From: UBA2357 sp041916775
GTDB lineage: Bacteria; Pseudomonadota; Gammaproteobacteria; Burkholderiales; Rhodocyclaceae
Direction: 5' to 3'
Assembly: GCA_041916775.1 (NCBI GenBank)
Contig: JAYRYZ010000029.1
Coordinates: 1 to 64,000 of the forward strand
DNA length: 64,000 nucleotides
Below are positions 1 through 8,141 of this stretch, in pieces; position 1 is the first letter of the stretch, and every line of letters begins with the position of its first letter. Both the position numbers and the translations under genes were made by a program. Under the pieces are notes generated by a model. It was not told the DNA's origin, did no database searches, and saw only the letters and a list, made by a program, of their open reading frames with translations.

Positions 1-204
1 GGGCGGGATCGTGGCGCAGATCCCGGAGGGGGATCTCAACACCCATATCAGCCAGTTGTCCCAGCAGCCCGGCACCGCCTGGGTGGGCGAGCTCGCGGCC
101 ATGGGGGCCACTGATCCGGTGCTGTGGCAGCCGGTGGCGTTGGCTTACGAGACGTGGGCGTATGAGCAGGAGGGGTTGAGCCCGGCGGCCAGCGCCATCA
201 TCGC
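1..204 (+). repeat. Direct repeat copy 1, in-frame cdiA segment
   Basis: This segment is almost identical to 3556-3759 (offset 3555, a multiple of three). There are only a handful of substitutions up to base 190 and similarity then fades. It encodes the GIVAQIPEGDLNTHISQL stretch and the conserved block after it. The copies flank the deaminase toxin and its putative immunity gene. Confidence 0.95.
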
Positions 205-2080
205 GGTGGCGGTGGCGATCGGCACGCAGGGGATGGGGGCGAAGCTCTTCACCCAGGCGACGGGGATGGCGACGACCGCGGCGACGGCAACGGGGGTGTC
301 CTATACGCTGGTCGGGGTGATGGCCAATGCGGGTTTCTCGACCCTGGTCGGTCAGGCTTCGATTGCGTTCGTGAACAACAAGGGCGATATCGGGGCGACG
401 CTGAAGGCCTTGGGGTCGAGTGGCAATGTGCGTTCCCTGGTGACGAGCATCGTCACCGCCGGCATGACCAACGCGGCACTCTTCACCGATGCGGCGGGCA
501 ATGCGGCGAGCCTCAATGATCTGGCCGGCCTCACCGATCTGCCCGGCATGGGGACGAAGCTCGCGAGCCTGGAGCTGGCGAACCTCAATCTGGGCGATCT
601 GGCCCTGGGGGTGGGCGGGCGGGCGCTGGTGAATGCGGGGGTGAGTCATCTGGTGCAGGGGGTGGATCTCGGCGATGCGCTGCGCTTGAGCCTGTCGGCG
701 GATCTCGCCGCGTTGGGGGCGAGCGGCATCGGTAGCTTGTGGGGCGCGGGGAAGGATCCCGTGCTGCAGTCCTTCGCGCATGCGGTGCTGGGCTGCGGCG
801 CCGCAAGCCTCGCAGGCGCCGACTGCGCCGCAGGGGCGGTGGGCGGGGCGACGGAGAGTGTGCTCGGCAATGTCCTGGACGTGGAGCTGGGCGCCAACGG
901 GCAGTACGACAAGCGCACCCAGTTCCTCTACACCTCCGGCGCCATCCTCTCGGCGAGCCTCGTCGCCGAGGGCCTGGGGCTCGATGCAAACACCGCGATT
1001 GGGGCGGCGCAGAATGCGGCGGTGAACAACCGCATGCTGCATCCGCATGAGAAGGAGTGGATCAGGCAGAAGGCCAGGGAGCAGGCGCTGGCCGACTGTG
1101 CGGGCATAGCCGGCTGCGACGTCGATGCGCGGACACTCTACTGGGTGGATGCGATGTCGGCCGTGGGCCACGCGCGCACCGACGCCGGTGCGGCTGAAGC
1201 CTTCGACCAGTACGCCGCGACACTGGCCCATGCGGCGACGGACCCGGCACTTGAGGGCTACCACGGTCAGGCGACAAACCACCTGGCCGATCTGGCCTAC
1301 GCGGAGGCGCTGTTGCAGACGCAGGCGGGACGCCCGATCGTCGATGCACACGGCCAGCCCTATTACGGACGTGATGGCGAGGTACAGACCTACTTCAGCG
1401 CCACCGAGCAGCAATGGCGCGATCCGTACCTGAACGTTTTCCCCGGCGGCACGCCCGTCGCCCAGGTCGCCCCCGGACAAGCCCAACGCGAGCAGGCGCG
1501 TATCGACGCATTCCTCACCCACAATGGGTCGGCCGAGCCGGTGATCGTCGAAGACTGGCTGGTGCCCGGCGCCTATGCGGTCGGGGGACTCTTCAAGGCT
1601 GGATCCACAAGAGTTGGGGCGTGGCTCACGTCAGCAACGGAGCGGGGGGCGGTGAAGGTTGAGGGTGGAACGGTCGCGTCTGTCGTAACTGCAAGAGGCA
1701 CCGTGAACGGAGCTATATTTGAGGACGTAAACCAAGCAGCAAAAGTTGGCGCTACCAATGAACCAACCCTTATTGCCGATCGCGTGGCGGCAAAGATCGA
1801 GGCACAGGGGAAGCCGTTCCCTAATGGAACTGTTGCAGACTCTCATGCCGAAATTGGCGTAATACAGCAAGCGTACGACGCAGGGAAAACCCAAGGAGCA
1901 GATATGTCCATGACGGTTTCTGGCAAGGATGTCTGTGGCTACTGCAAAGGCGATATCGCTGCTGCGGCTGATGCAGCGGGATTGAAATCGCTAACTGTTC
2001 ATGCGACTGACGAAAAGACCCTGCTACCAAAGATATACTACTGGCAACCTGGAATGAGGTCGATTAGGGAAAAGCCATGA
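2..2080 (+). CDS. cdiA: CdiA-type contact-dependent inhibition protein, C-terminal part (5' end outside window), deaminase-like toxin tip
   Basis: The frame is open from the first base, so this is the 3' portion of a larger gene. The visible protein has an Ala/Gly-rich DUF637-like hemagglutinin segment (about residues 60-330, with a VNNKGDIGATL block) and then a pretoxin marker VNNRMLHPHEKEWI near residue 340. The C-terminal domain carries HAE (H612, E614, counted from base 11) and CGYC (C642, C645). HxE plus CxxC is the zinc-binding and catalytic signature of cytidine-deaminase-fold toxins. From about base 1600 the DNA is clearly more AT-rich than the body, as is usual for imported CdiA tips. 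The stop overlaps the next gene (ATGA). By family knowledge the protein is displayed on the cell surface and delivers its tip into neighbouring cells. The substrate (nucleic-acid base or nucleotide) cannot be told from sequence. Confidence 0.85.
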   Translation, partial: GGIVAQIPEGDLNTHISQLSQQPGTAWVGELAAMGATDPVLWQPVALAYETWAYEQEGLSPAASAIIAVAVAIGTQGMGAKLFTQATGMATTAATATGVSYTLVGVMANAGFSTLVGQASIAFVNNKGDIGATLKALGSSGNVRSLVTSIVTAGMTNAALFTDAAGNAASLNDLAGLTDLPGMGTKLASLELANLNLGDLALGVGGRALVNAGVSHLVQGVDLGDALRLSLSADLAALGASGIGSLWGAGKDPVLQSFAHAVLGCGAASLAGADCAAGAVGGATESVLGNVLDVELGANGQYDKRTQFLYTSGAILSASLVAEGLGLDANTAIGAAQNAAVNNRMLHPHEKEWIRQKAREQALADCAGIAGCDVDARTLYWVDAMSAVGHARTDAGAAEAFDQYAATLAHAATDPALEGYHGQATNHLADLAYAEALLQTQAGRPIVDAHGQPYYGRDGEVQTYFSATEQQWRDPYLNVFPGGTPVAQVAPGQAQREQARIDAFLTHNGSAEPVIVEDWLVPGAYAVGGLFKAGSTRVGAWLTSATERGAVKVEGGTVASVVTARGTVNGAIFEDVNQAAKVGATNEPTLIADRVAAKIEAQGKPFPNGTVADSHAEIGVIQQAYDAGKTQGADMSMTVSGKDVCGYCKGDIAAAADAAGLKSLTVHATDEKTLLPKIYYWQPGMRSIREKP

Positions 2081-2484
2081 TGAAAAATATGATTTTCGGT
2101 GGATATTTAATCGATGATACAGGTTTTCGACATCAGCTACCTCTTGTTAAGAATCCAAGCGATGTCATCATTCGTGAAACCATTAAGGAAGTATCTTGTG
2201 CAGCAAGAGGTGTTGTCGAATTGGAGTACAAGACGCTCCATAGAGTTGGTCCTGATAAGTTGACGATGTATGTGGATAGAGGGAATCTGTTGCTGATGCT
2301 TGGAGTAAATGAGGAGGATGGCGATTACAGTGTGAGAACGCTAACGAACGGAGAAATGCCAAATGATTTGATGGTCATCATGGGGGAACGTTATCCTGCT
2401 AAGGCGGTGACGCGCGACATTGATCTTGCATGTGCCGCTTTTCACGAGTTTGCCCAATTCGCGGATGTACCGCTAATGCGATAA
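2077..2484 (+). CDS. cdiI: Putative immunity protein for the deaminase-like CdiA toxin
   Basis: This 135-residue acidic cytoplasmic-looking protein has no signal peptide or membrane segment. Its ATG lies inside the stop of the toxin gene (ATGA), and the purine-rich end of the toxin gene (gggaaaa) can act as ribosome binding site. It shares the AT-rich composition of the toxin tip. Position, coupling and composition are those of a cognate immunity gene, which protects sister cells by binding the toxin. I do not recognise the family with certainty; deaminase toxins are often paired with Imm1-type proteins, but I see no diagnostic motif. The immunity role is inference from position. Confidence 0.7.
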   Translation: MMKNMIFGGYLIDDTGFRHQLPLVKNPSDVIIRETIKEVSCAARGVVELEYKTLHRVGPDKLTMYVDRGNLLLMLGVNEEDGDYSVRTLTNGEMPNDLMVIMGERYPAKAVTRDIDLACAAFHEFAQFADVPLMR

Positions 2485-2495
2485 GGATAGGAAAT

Positions 2496-2522
2496 GCGCC
2501 TGTAGCCGCCACCTACAGGGGC
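2496..2522. repeat. Short inverted repeat at the module junction
   Basis: Ten-base arms (GCGCCTGTAG and CTACAGGGGC, one mismatch) surround a 7-base loop. The repeat sits exactly between the first immunity gene and the point where cdiA-like sequence resumes. It may be a recombination scar or a weak terminator; there is no T-run. Confidence 0.4.
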
Positions 2523-2548
2523 TCACCGACATCCACTCCACCGAGACG

Positions 2549-4819
2549 GTGGCGGGCAGCCGCCTCAGCGCCGGGGGCGACATCCTGGTGGTGGCGCGCG
2601 TGCCCGAGGGGGCCACGGGCGAGGAGGCCACTGCGGCGATCGCGATGACCAGCGTCACCCTCGAGGCGGGCGGGCGCATCGGCATGGCGGCCGAGGGCGA
2701 TGTGCTGATCGACGGCAATACCCGCCGCACGCTCGACGATACCCGCAACAGCAGCGGCAGCAACATCGATTCGACGGTCACCAACAGCTGGGTGGCGAGC
2801 AGCCTCTCGGCCCAGGCGATCACGATCTCAGGCGAGGATGTGACACTGGTGGGCGCGCACCTCGCAAGCCCCGGGGTGACGCGCATCGCCGCCACAGGCG
2901 ATCTCGCCCTCGATGCGGGTGTCGATCACCGCCGCGAACATCATCTTTCCACCCGCTCGAGCGGTGCCTTCATCGATAAGCTGCGCGTCGACGAGACGCT
3001 CTCCGAGTCGATGCTGGCCCACCCCACCCACATTGCGGCAAGCCAGGTGCAGTTGGTGGCGGGTGGGGATCTGGATCTCTATGCGTCGCAGCTCGTGTCG
3101 CGCGAGGCGGCGGCTTCACTCGTGGCCGGGGGCGAGGTGAATCTGTGGGCGGTCGAGGAGCAGCATTACACGCTCGAACGCCATGAGACGAGCACCCACT
3201 TCCTGGGCTGGATTCCGCTCGAACGCCAGGCCGTCTCCGACAGTGTGTTCGAGAGCGGGGCGCGGGTGGCGCACCTGCAGAGCGAGGGGGCACCGACGCT
3301 GGCCGGGGGCGGGGATATCCGCCTGCAGGGGAGCGTCATCGAGTCGCCCGAAGCACCCGTCATCACCCCGGGGGTGGGGCCGCAGGCCAAAGCGGATGCC
3401 CAGCTCATCCTAGAGGGGGTGGTCACCCGCACCGTCACCGAACACCACGAAGAAGACACCAACATCGCCTGGCAGCGCCTGGCGGGCCACGGTAGTACCG
3501 TCGAGACACTCACCCTGCCCCAGATCCAGGCGGGGCTCTCCGGGGTGCGCGCGCCGGGCGGGATCGTGGCGCAGATCCCGGAGGGGGATCTCAACACCCA
3601 TATCAGCCAGTTGTCCCAGCAGCCCGGCACCGCCTGGGTGGGCGAGCTCGCGGCCATGGGGGCCACCGATCCGGTGCTGTGGCAGCCGGTGGCGCTCGCC
3701 TACGAGACATGGGCGTATGAGCAGGAGGGCTTGAGCCCGGCGGCATCAGTCATCATCGCAATCGCCGTTGGCTATGCTGTGGGCCCATGGATCAGCGAAA
3801 CCATCGGTTCATTGGCAGGCAGCGCATATGGCTCAGCACTCGCCGAGGGCTTTGCGGCAGGCACCGTAACGACGATCGGTGATATCGTCGCTGTGCATGG
3901 ATCCTATGCGACGTTCATGGCTGGCGGTCTGGCAAACACCGCTCTCTCCGCTGGATTCACGAGCATTGCCGGACAAGCGACACTCGCCCTCGCTAGCAAT
4001 AAAGGCGACATTGGCGCTACGCTGGATGCACTAGGTTCCAGTGACACCATCCGTGGCGCAGTGAGCGCAATGCTCAGTGCAGGTGTTTCAAGTAGCTTCA
4101 GCGGCACTTGGAATATCGAGAGACTGGCTGCTCAGACGGTCACCGGCTGCATAGGCAATGAGATTGTCGGGGGCAGTTGCAAGAGTGGGGCCGGCACCGC
4201 ATTCGTGATGGGTTCTCTTGCATGGGCGAATCATGAAATGCGACAGCATGAGATCAGTAATTCTCAAAAATTCGCAGGCATCGTGGGAACGGAAGATGGT
4301 CATATCCTTTCGAATGATTCTGGAACGAGCACAGGAGTTGAAGGCGATGGAGTCAAGCTTGCAGGAGGACGCGTTGAGATAGCAGCGATATGTGGAGATT
4401 CGAACTGCCTCGTAGATGAGGAAACCAACTCGTATATTCTAGACAATAACGGTATGATTCAATTTATCGGAAATGGTGGATATCTCGAAGACTACCTTAC
4501 CGATCATGGCGAGCTATGGAGCCCGATGGGGGGGCTTCAAGGATATCAAGGAAAGTTTGCATTCTTTGAGTACACCCCCGGCAGCACTTGGGACCAAATT
4601 GCTGAAGCCTATGCAGGACCACACGACATGTTAAATGGCTCAATCTGGTACGATGAACTGGGAAACATTAAATCAGGAACATCAGAAACGTTCATTGGTA
4701 AAATCGGCGATATAACCAACTACACAAATGTGCTGCTTGCCACTCCGTTTTCAATATCCGTAATGCTACCCCCAGGCGCCATGCACTGGATTCCCAAGTC
4801 CAATAAGGAGAAGCCATGA
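2549..4819 (+). CDS. Orphan (start-less) cdiA fragment with a second, unrelated C-terminal domain
   Basis: The cdiA-like reading frame is open from about 2477 and recognisable from about 2513 (LQGLTDIHSTETVAGSRL), but no plausible start codon or ribosome site precedes it; the coordinate given is the first GTG. Residues 1-330 resemble the hemagglutinin-repeat body of CdiA. Residues 336-404 repeat the segment at the window start, followed by a diverged DUF637-like block. From about residue 560 the tip differs: motifs HEMRQHEISNSQKFAG, GVEGDGVKLAGGRVEI, GGLQG, YTPGSTWDQIAEAYAGPHD and WYDELGN. I recognise this block order from the C-termini of many hemagglutinin-repeat proteins, but I know of no established activity. 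It looks like a silent orphan module that can become expressed by recombining into the main cdiA. Confidence 0.7.
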   Translation: MAGSRLSAGGDILVVARVPEGATGEEATAAIAMTSVTLEAGGRIGMAAEGDVLIDGNTRRTLDDTRNSSGSNIDSTVTNSWVASSLSAQAITISGEDVTLVGAHLASPGVTRIAATGDLALDAGVDHRREHHLSTRSSGAFIDKLRVDETLSESMLAHPTHIAASQVQLVAGGDLDLYASQLVSREAAASLVAGGEVNLWAVEEQHYTLERHETSTHFLGWIPLERQAVSDSVFESGARVAHLQSEGAPTLAGGGDIRLQGSVIESPEAPVITPGVGPQAKADAQLILEGVVTRTVTEHHEEDTNIAWQRLAGHGSTVETLTLPQIQAGLSGVRAPGGIVAQIPEGDLNTHISQLSQQPGTAWVGELAAMGATDPVLWQPVALAYETWAYEQEGLSPAASVIIAIAVGYAVGPWISETIGSLAGSAYGSALAEGFAAGTVTTIGDIVAVHGSYATFMAGGLANTALSAGFTSIAGQATLALASNKGDIGATLDALGSSDTIRGAVSAMLSAGVSSSFSGTWNIERLAAQTVTGCIGNEIVGGSCKSGAGTAFVMGSLAWANHEMRQHEISNSQKFAGIVGTEDGHILSNDSGTSTGVEGDGVKLAGGRVEIAAICGDSNCLVDEETNSYILDNNGMIQFIGNGGYLEDYLTDHGELWSPMGGLQGYQGKFAFFEYTPGSTWDQIAEAYAGPHDMLNGSIWYDELGNIKSGTSETFIGKIGDITNYTNVLLATPFSISVMLPPGAMHWIPKSNKEKP
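3556..3759 (+). repeat. Direct repeat copy 2, in-frame cdiA segment
   Basis: This is the partner of 1-204, in the same orientation and reading frame. It lies inside the orphan cdiA fragment just before its unique C-terminal region. Exchange between the copies would delete about 3.55 kb carrying toxin 1 and its immunity gene and fuse the upstream gene to the second tip. Confidence 0.95.
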
Positions 4820-5481
4820 AGCTGGCAGTGAAACGCTGGTGCCGCGCCTCCATTATTTTTTTGGCCACGAATTTATTGTATGGTTGCATTCAGTTGCCCG
4901 TAACAACATCCGATATCGACTGGCGGGAACCTAAACTATCCGCAAGAGACTGTCCAGACTTAACCGGTAAATATACGACTGGCGAATCAATCTCTTTGCA
5001 TAACACCAATCACATTGGCGCTCACAGGAAAAAAACCGGGCTCTACGCATTAATGACCGGAGGAGAAAGGCGCACGATCAACGGAGTACACATAACGAAG
5101 CACCTAGAAATTAGTAGATCACAACAAGACAACCAGGAAAAAGTTCGTTACATGAGCTCTATTCAATTCAACGGCGATGCTATTTCCGTCTCACTATTGG
5201 ATGATAATGGCATTGAATATTTTACTGGCACAATGAAGATAAATTCCACAAACATAGGCTGCCATTCCGGCAAGTTTATAATAAGAACAGTAATTAATGT
5301 TGGCTCCCCAGAATCTGAAAGAAGATCGGTCCAGTACACAGAAACCATCATAACCAAAGTGAAAAATGGCTTAATCGCAACCCAAAATAGTGCCACCCGG
5401 ATGCGAAATAGATTTACCGGAGAAGCAATAGGCCCTGAACTTGACGCACAGTACAATTCCTGGCTTTTTCGCACCATCTAA
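4816..5481 (+). CDS. Lipoprotein coupled to the orphan CdiA tip, possible immunity partner
   Basis: The 221-residue protein has a basic N-terminus, a hydrophobic stretch and a lipobox-like LLYGC near residue 25, so it is probably lipid-anchored. The rest is polar and beta-rich in appearance, with no domain I recognise. Its ATG overlaps the stop of the orphan cdiA fragment (ATGA), with aaggaga just upstream as ribosome site inside the toxin end. The DNA is much more AT-rich than the surrounding genome, as expected for horizontally moved cargo. Placement suggests protection against, or assistance to, the second tip. A lipoprotein would fit a tip that acts in the envelope, but this is inference only. 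Confidence 0.65.
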   Translation: MKLAVKRWCRASIIFLATNLLYGCIQLPVTTSDIDWREPKLSARDCPDLTGKYTTGESISLHNTNHIGAHRKKTGLYALMTGGERRTINGVHITKHLEISRSQQDNQEKVRYMSSIQFNGDAISVSLLDDNGIEYFTGTMKINSTNIGCHSGKFIIRTVINVGSPESERRSVQYTETIITKVKNGLIATQNSATRMRNRFTGEAIGPELDAQYNSWLFRTI

Positions 5482-5566
5482 GTGCATTATAGATTTACCA
5501 TGAAACCAGCCAGAAACCGAGACGAACGTGAGCCAAAGATCCGAGGAGCAATGAAGTGACCTCCGA

Positions 5567-5770
5567 ATGGGCAACAAAGCAACCAGCCTGCTGGCCAATA
5601 GGCTCCCAACCCATCTAGATGGAAACCCGCATAATCCGTCTGTCGCGATCCTGTTGCAGAACTTCGGCCAGCCCAACCCGTACCCGGAATACGCCGGATT
5701 CATTATCGATCAGACTGTATCGAATATTCCGAGCTTCTTGTCCGAAACGGAAGCGGTGCAAGAGCCATGA
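5567..5770 (+). CDS. Short ORF, possible 3' remnant of a third CdiA tip
   Basis: The ORF has 67 codons and a stop 12 bases upstream of the ATG. No family is recognised. It ends in a Glu-Pro-stop whose CCATGA overlaps the ATG of the next gene, the same junction layout as at the ends of the two CdiA tips before it. This suggests the surviving end of a degraded toxin module rather than a free-standing gene. The bases just before it (5482-5566) show no coherent reading frame. Confidence 0.35.
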   Translation: MGNKATSLLANRLPTHLDGNPHNPSVAILLQNFGQPNPYPEYAGFIIDQTVSNIPSFLSETEAVQEP

Positions 5771-6177
5771 GCTTCCGTGCGTGGTTTCGGGAGTTCAACG
5801 AGAAGTCAAAGCGCAGCCACTCGGGGCCTGGAGAGATCTTCGACCATATGTCGGTACTTGGAAACATCAGATTCCTCATCCTTACCTGCGCAATAACTTA
5901 CGTCCTCTGGCATTCCTATGAGATTACATACTGGATCGAGAGTTTGTTTTATGACGACCCAACTCCGATCAACCCGGTCAAACAACGATGGTCACGCCTG
6001 TGGGCATTGATCATCGGGGGCGTCGGCGTACTTGCAGCGGTCGTCTCAATGGCCCTCATCCCGATCAAGCGCCGACGGGCTCGGCAAAGCGTCAAGGGAC
6101 AGTGGCATGATGATCAGCGCTTGACCAAAGAAGACTTATACCGGGACGGTGAAGACGCTCCACCCCCATCAGGCTGA
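5767..6177 (+). CDS. Two-helix membrane protein, possible immunity gene of the decayed third module
   Basis: The 136-residue protein has two clear membrane segments (about residues 34-53, FLILTCAITYVLWHSYEI, and residues 75-98, LWALIIGGVGVLAAVVSMAL). These are joined by a loop with WIESLFYDDPTPINP, and the C-terminal tail is charged (KRRRARQ then acidic). No family is recognised. The start overlaps the stop of the preceding short ORF (ATGA). Small multi-helix membrane proteins are common immunity partners of pore-forming or membrane-acting toxins, so a leftover immunity gene is a reasonable inference, not a demonstrated one. Confidence 0.5.
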   Translation: MSFRAWFREFNEKSKRSHSGPGEIFDHMSVLGNIRFLILTCAITYVLWHSYEITYWIESLFYDDPTPINPVKQRWSRLWALIIGGVGVLAAVVSMALIPIKRRRARQSVKGQWHDDQRLTKEDLYRDGEDAPPPSG

Positions 6178-6212
6178 GTGCTTCCGCATATCGCATGCGC
6201 CTCGTCTCCACA

Positions 6213-6286
6213 CCACAGGCGATCTCGCCCTCGATGCGGCCCACCCACATCACGGCAAGCCAGGTGCAGTTGGTGCCGGGTGGGGG
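6213..6286 (+). pseudogene. Fused cdiA scrap
   Basis: Bases 6213-6239 are identical to 2892-2918 of the orphan cdiA fragment. Bases 6241-6286 then match about 3025-3069 of the same fragment with a few changes, so roughly 105 bases between the two blocks are missing. The scrap has no open frame of useful length. It marks the far end of an eroded array of cdiA modules. The rest of 6178-6425 holds nothing I can assign. Confidence 0.75.
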
Positions 6287-6425
6287 TCAAATCTTCGTGT
6301 CGCTTGCAGGGAATGACGTATCTACGTAGGCACAATCTAGTGCCTGCCCTGTGCCCATAAAGACCGTCCGAACGGCCCGTGAGCGTGAATGAAGAATACC
6401 GCCTCCATTCACGGACACGCACTCA

Positions 6426-7085
6426 TTACTGGCGCATATATGGCGCACTTGCATCGAGCGTCGCGGGGTAGCTGTCGGCCGCCACGTTCGCGGTGTCGCC
6501 GAGGTAGAGTTTCCCGTCTGCACCGATGTAGCCGAGGTCCTTGCGGTCGATGGCGCGCTGGAAGTAGTTGCCGGGGAAGGTGATGCCGTTGATCACGACG
6601 TTTCCACCTGCACTCAGACCACCCGCGGCGGCAATCACGAGATGCACCGCGCCGGCCTCGACGACGGTGGAATTGAACGAGGCGCTGCGCAGCGCCTCAA
6701 GCTCGAGTCGGTTGCTGTCCTTCGCCCGCCTGTTGAACCCTATGGACGCGCCCGTGCAGCTACTGTCGCCCGGCCCGTAGTAGTACTCGGTGTGGCTGAC
6801 ATTTCCACTGGTCGCAGTGAGCTTGGTGGTGGTCAGCTCCACAACCACGTTTACCGGCAATCCATCGCGCGTGACCTCAGGGGAAGGCTTGCATGCGCCT
6901 CGCCAGGTTCCGATGTAGCTGTCGATGGACAGCGTGGGCGGCTGTCCGCCACCCGCATCCGGATCGGTCTCGTCGTTCGAGCTTGACCCTCCGCCGCCCC
7001 CGCACGCGGTGAGCGCCAACGTCAGAAGCAGTGCTGAAGCCTGTCGACGGGGCAGGTGACGTGCAGGGTCGATGATGCATTTCAT
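6426..7085 (-). CDS. Hypothetical lipoprotein with glycine/serine linker
   Basis: The protein has 219 residues. Its N-terminus is a lipoprotein signal ending LTLALTAC, with the cysteine followed by a Gly5-Ser3 linker and an acidic stretch. The mature domain contains SIDSYIGTWRGACKP, GPGDSSCTG and YFQRAIDRKDLGYIGADGK, which reads like a small secreted beta-barrel fold. I do not recognise the family. A good ribosome site (ggag, 6 bases before ATG) supports the start. The gene stands alone, converging on the decayed cdi region, with a separate promoter region at 7086-7172. Confidence 0.75.
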   Translation of the reverse strand: MKCIIDPARHLPRRQASALLLTLALTACGGGGGSSSNDETDPDAGGGQPPTLSIDSYIGTWRGACKPSPEVTRDGLPVNVVVELTTTKLTATSGNVSHTEYYYGPGDSSCTGASIGFNRRAKDSNRLELEALRSASFNSTVVEAGAVHLVIAAAGGLSAGGNVVINGITFPGNYFQRAIDRKDLGYIGADGKLYLGDTANVAADSYPATLDASAPYMRQ

Positions 7086-7275
7086 GGTGATCTCCGGTTA
7101 TTCAGAAGGCCGATGAGGGAGCGCGGATATTAGCTGGATATATTCCAAAGACATTTATTGGAATGTTGAAGAATGTTAAATGCCCGAACAGGCCCCAACC
7201 AGACGACGCAGCGGCACATGGTCACCTGCCCATTTGGTCGTAGCGGGAACGCGCGCTGCACCAATACGACACAAG

Positions 7276-7340
7276 AAATGACATCGATCTTGTCACGCAT
7301 ATCCCGTCGCGATGTACATTCGCGCGCCGTGATGTCATTT
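7276..7340. repeat. Perfect 10-bp inverted repeat upstream of the exported-protein pair
   Basis: AAATGACATC (7276-7285) and GATGTCATTT (7331-7340) are exact reverse complements 45 bases apart, about 80 bases before the lipoprotein gene start. This could be a paired operator for a regulator that loops DNA. A second small repeat, ATTCCAA/TTGGAAT, lies at 7142-7164. The rest of 7086-7421 has no convincing gene. Confidence 0.4.
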
Positions 7341-7421
7341 GGATTGACGCTTGCGATCCTCAGAGCATTCCGCCCCCCACCTTTGCGCCGGAACGAATCG
7401 GGCATCCAGGAGAACAGCGAC

Positions 7422-8141
7422 GTGAAGCTCCCACTTTGGGCAGGCCTGCTACTGGCCACATTCTTATCCGGTTGCACATCCTTTCAGCAGACACCCTTGG
7501 AACTCGATCCGCAATCGCTGCATGCCAGCCGCGGGAAAATCGGTGTGACCATGACTGCGGTGCCGACACCCTCGGTGGCCGTCCAGGGGGCGGACTGCGT
7601 GCTCTGCATCCTGCTTGCAAAGCAGATGATGTCGCTGGTGAGCAAACAGGCCGAGACCTTGCCTGTGGACGATCTGAAGCAACTGAAGACCGACGTGGTC
7701 GCGCGTCTGCTTGCGCGTGGCCTCGACGCGGTCGCAATCGAGGAGGACTTCGACTGGAAACAGTACCCAGAAGTGGAGAAGAAAGTCCCGGGGATTGCGA
7801 CGCACGACTTGCGAGACCTGCAGCGTCGTAACGGAATCGACCAATTGGTGCTGCTCCAGGTCTTCCACCTAGGATTTCACAGGAAGTACGCGGCCTACTT
7901 TCCCTCCTCCGATCCCGTCGCTCAGGTTGCCGGCCTGGGTATGATGATTCAGTTGGACTCAGGCCAACTCACCTGGTACCAGGATGTCCTGGTACGGAAG
8001 GAGGCGCGCGGGGACTGGGACGAGCAACCCGACTATCCAGGCCTGACGAATGCCTACTTCCAGGCGGTCGAGGCTGCTCGCGACGCGTTCCTGCAACCAT
8101 TTCCACTGCCGGCCAAAGCTGCGTCGTCAACAAGGCAATGA
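7422..8141 (+). CDS. Hypothetical lipoprotein
   Basis: The GTG at 7422 is chosen over a long upstream extension because caggaga sits 8 bases before it and translation from there gives a clean lipoprotein signal (LLLATFLSGC). The mature protein (about 220 residues) has a cysteine pair in GADCVLCILLAKQMM and no recognised domain. It shows features of a periplasm-facing membrane-anchored protein that may bind a partner (DLRDLQRRNGIDQLVLLQVF). The stop overlaps the start of the next exported protein (ATGA), so the two are translationally coupled and probably act together. Function unknown. Confidence 0.7.
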   Translation: MKLPLWAGLLLATFLSGCTSFQQTPLELDPQSLHASRGKIGVTMTAVPTPSVAVQGADCVLCILLAKQMMSLVSKQAETLPVDDLKQLKTDVVARLLARGLDAVAIEEDFDWKQYPEVEKKVPGIATHDLRDLQRRNGIDQLVLLQVFHLGFHRKYAAYFPSSDPVAQVAGLGMMIQLDSGQLTWYQDVLVRKEARGDWDEQPDYPGLTNAYFQAVEAARDAFLQPFPLPAKAASSTRQ

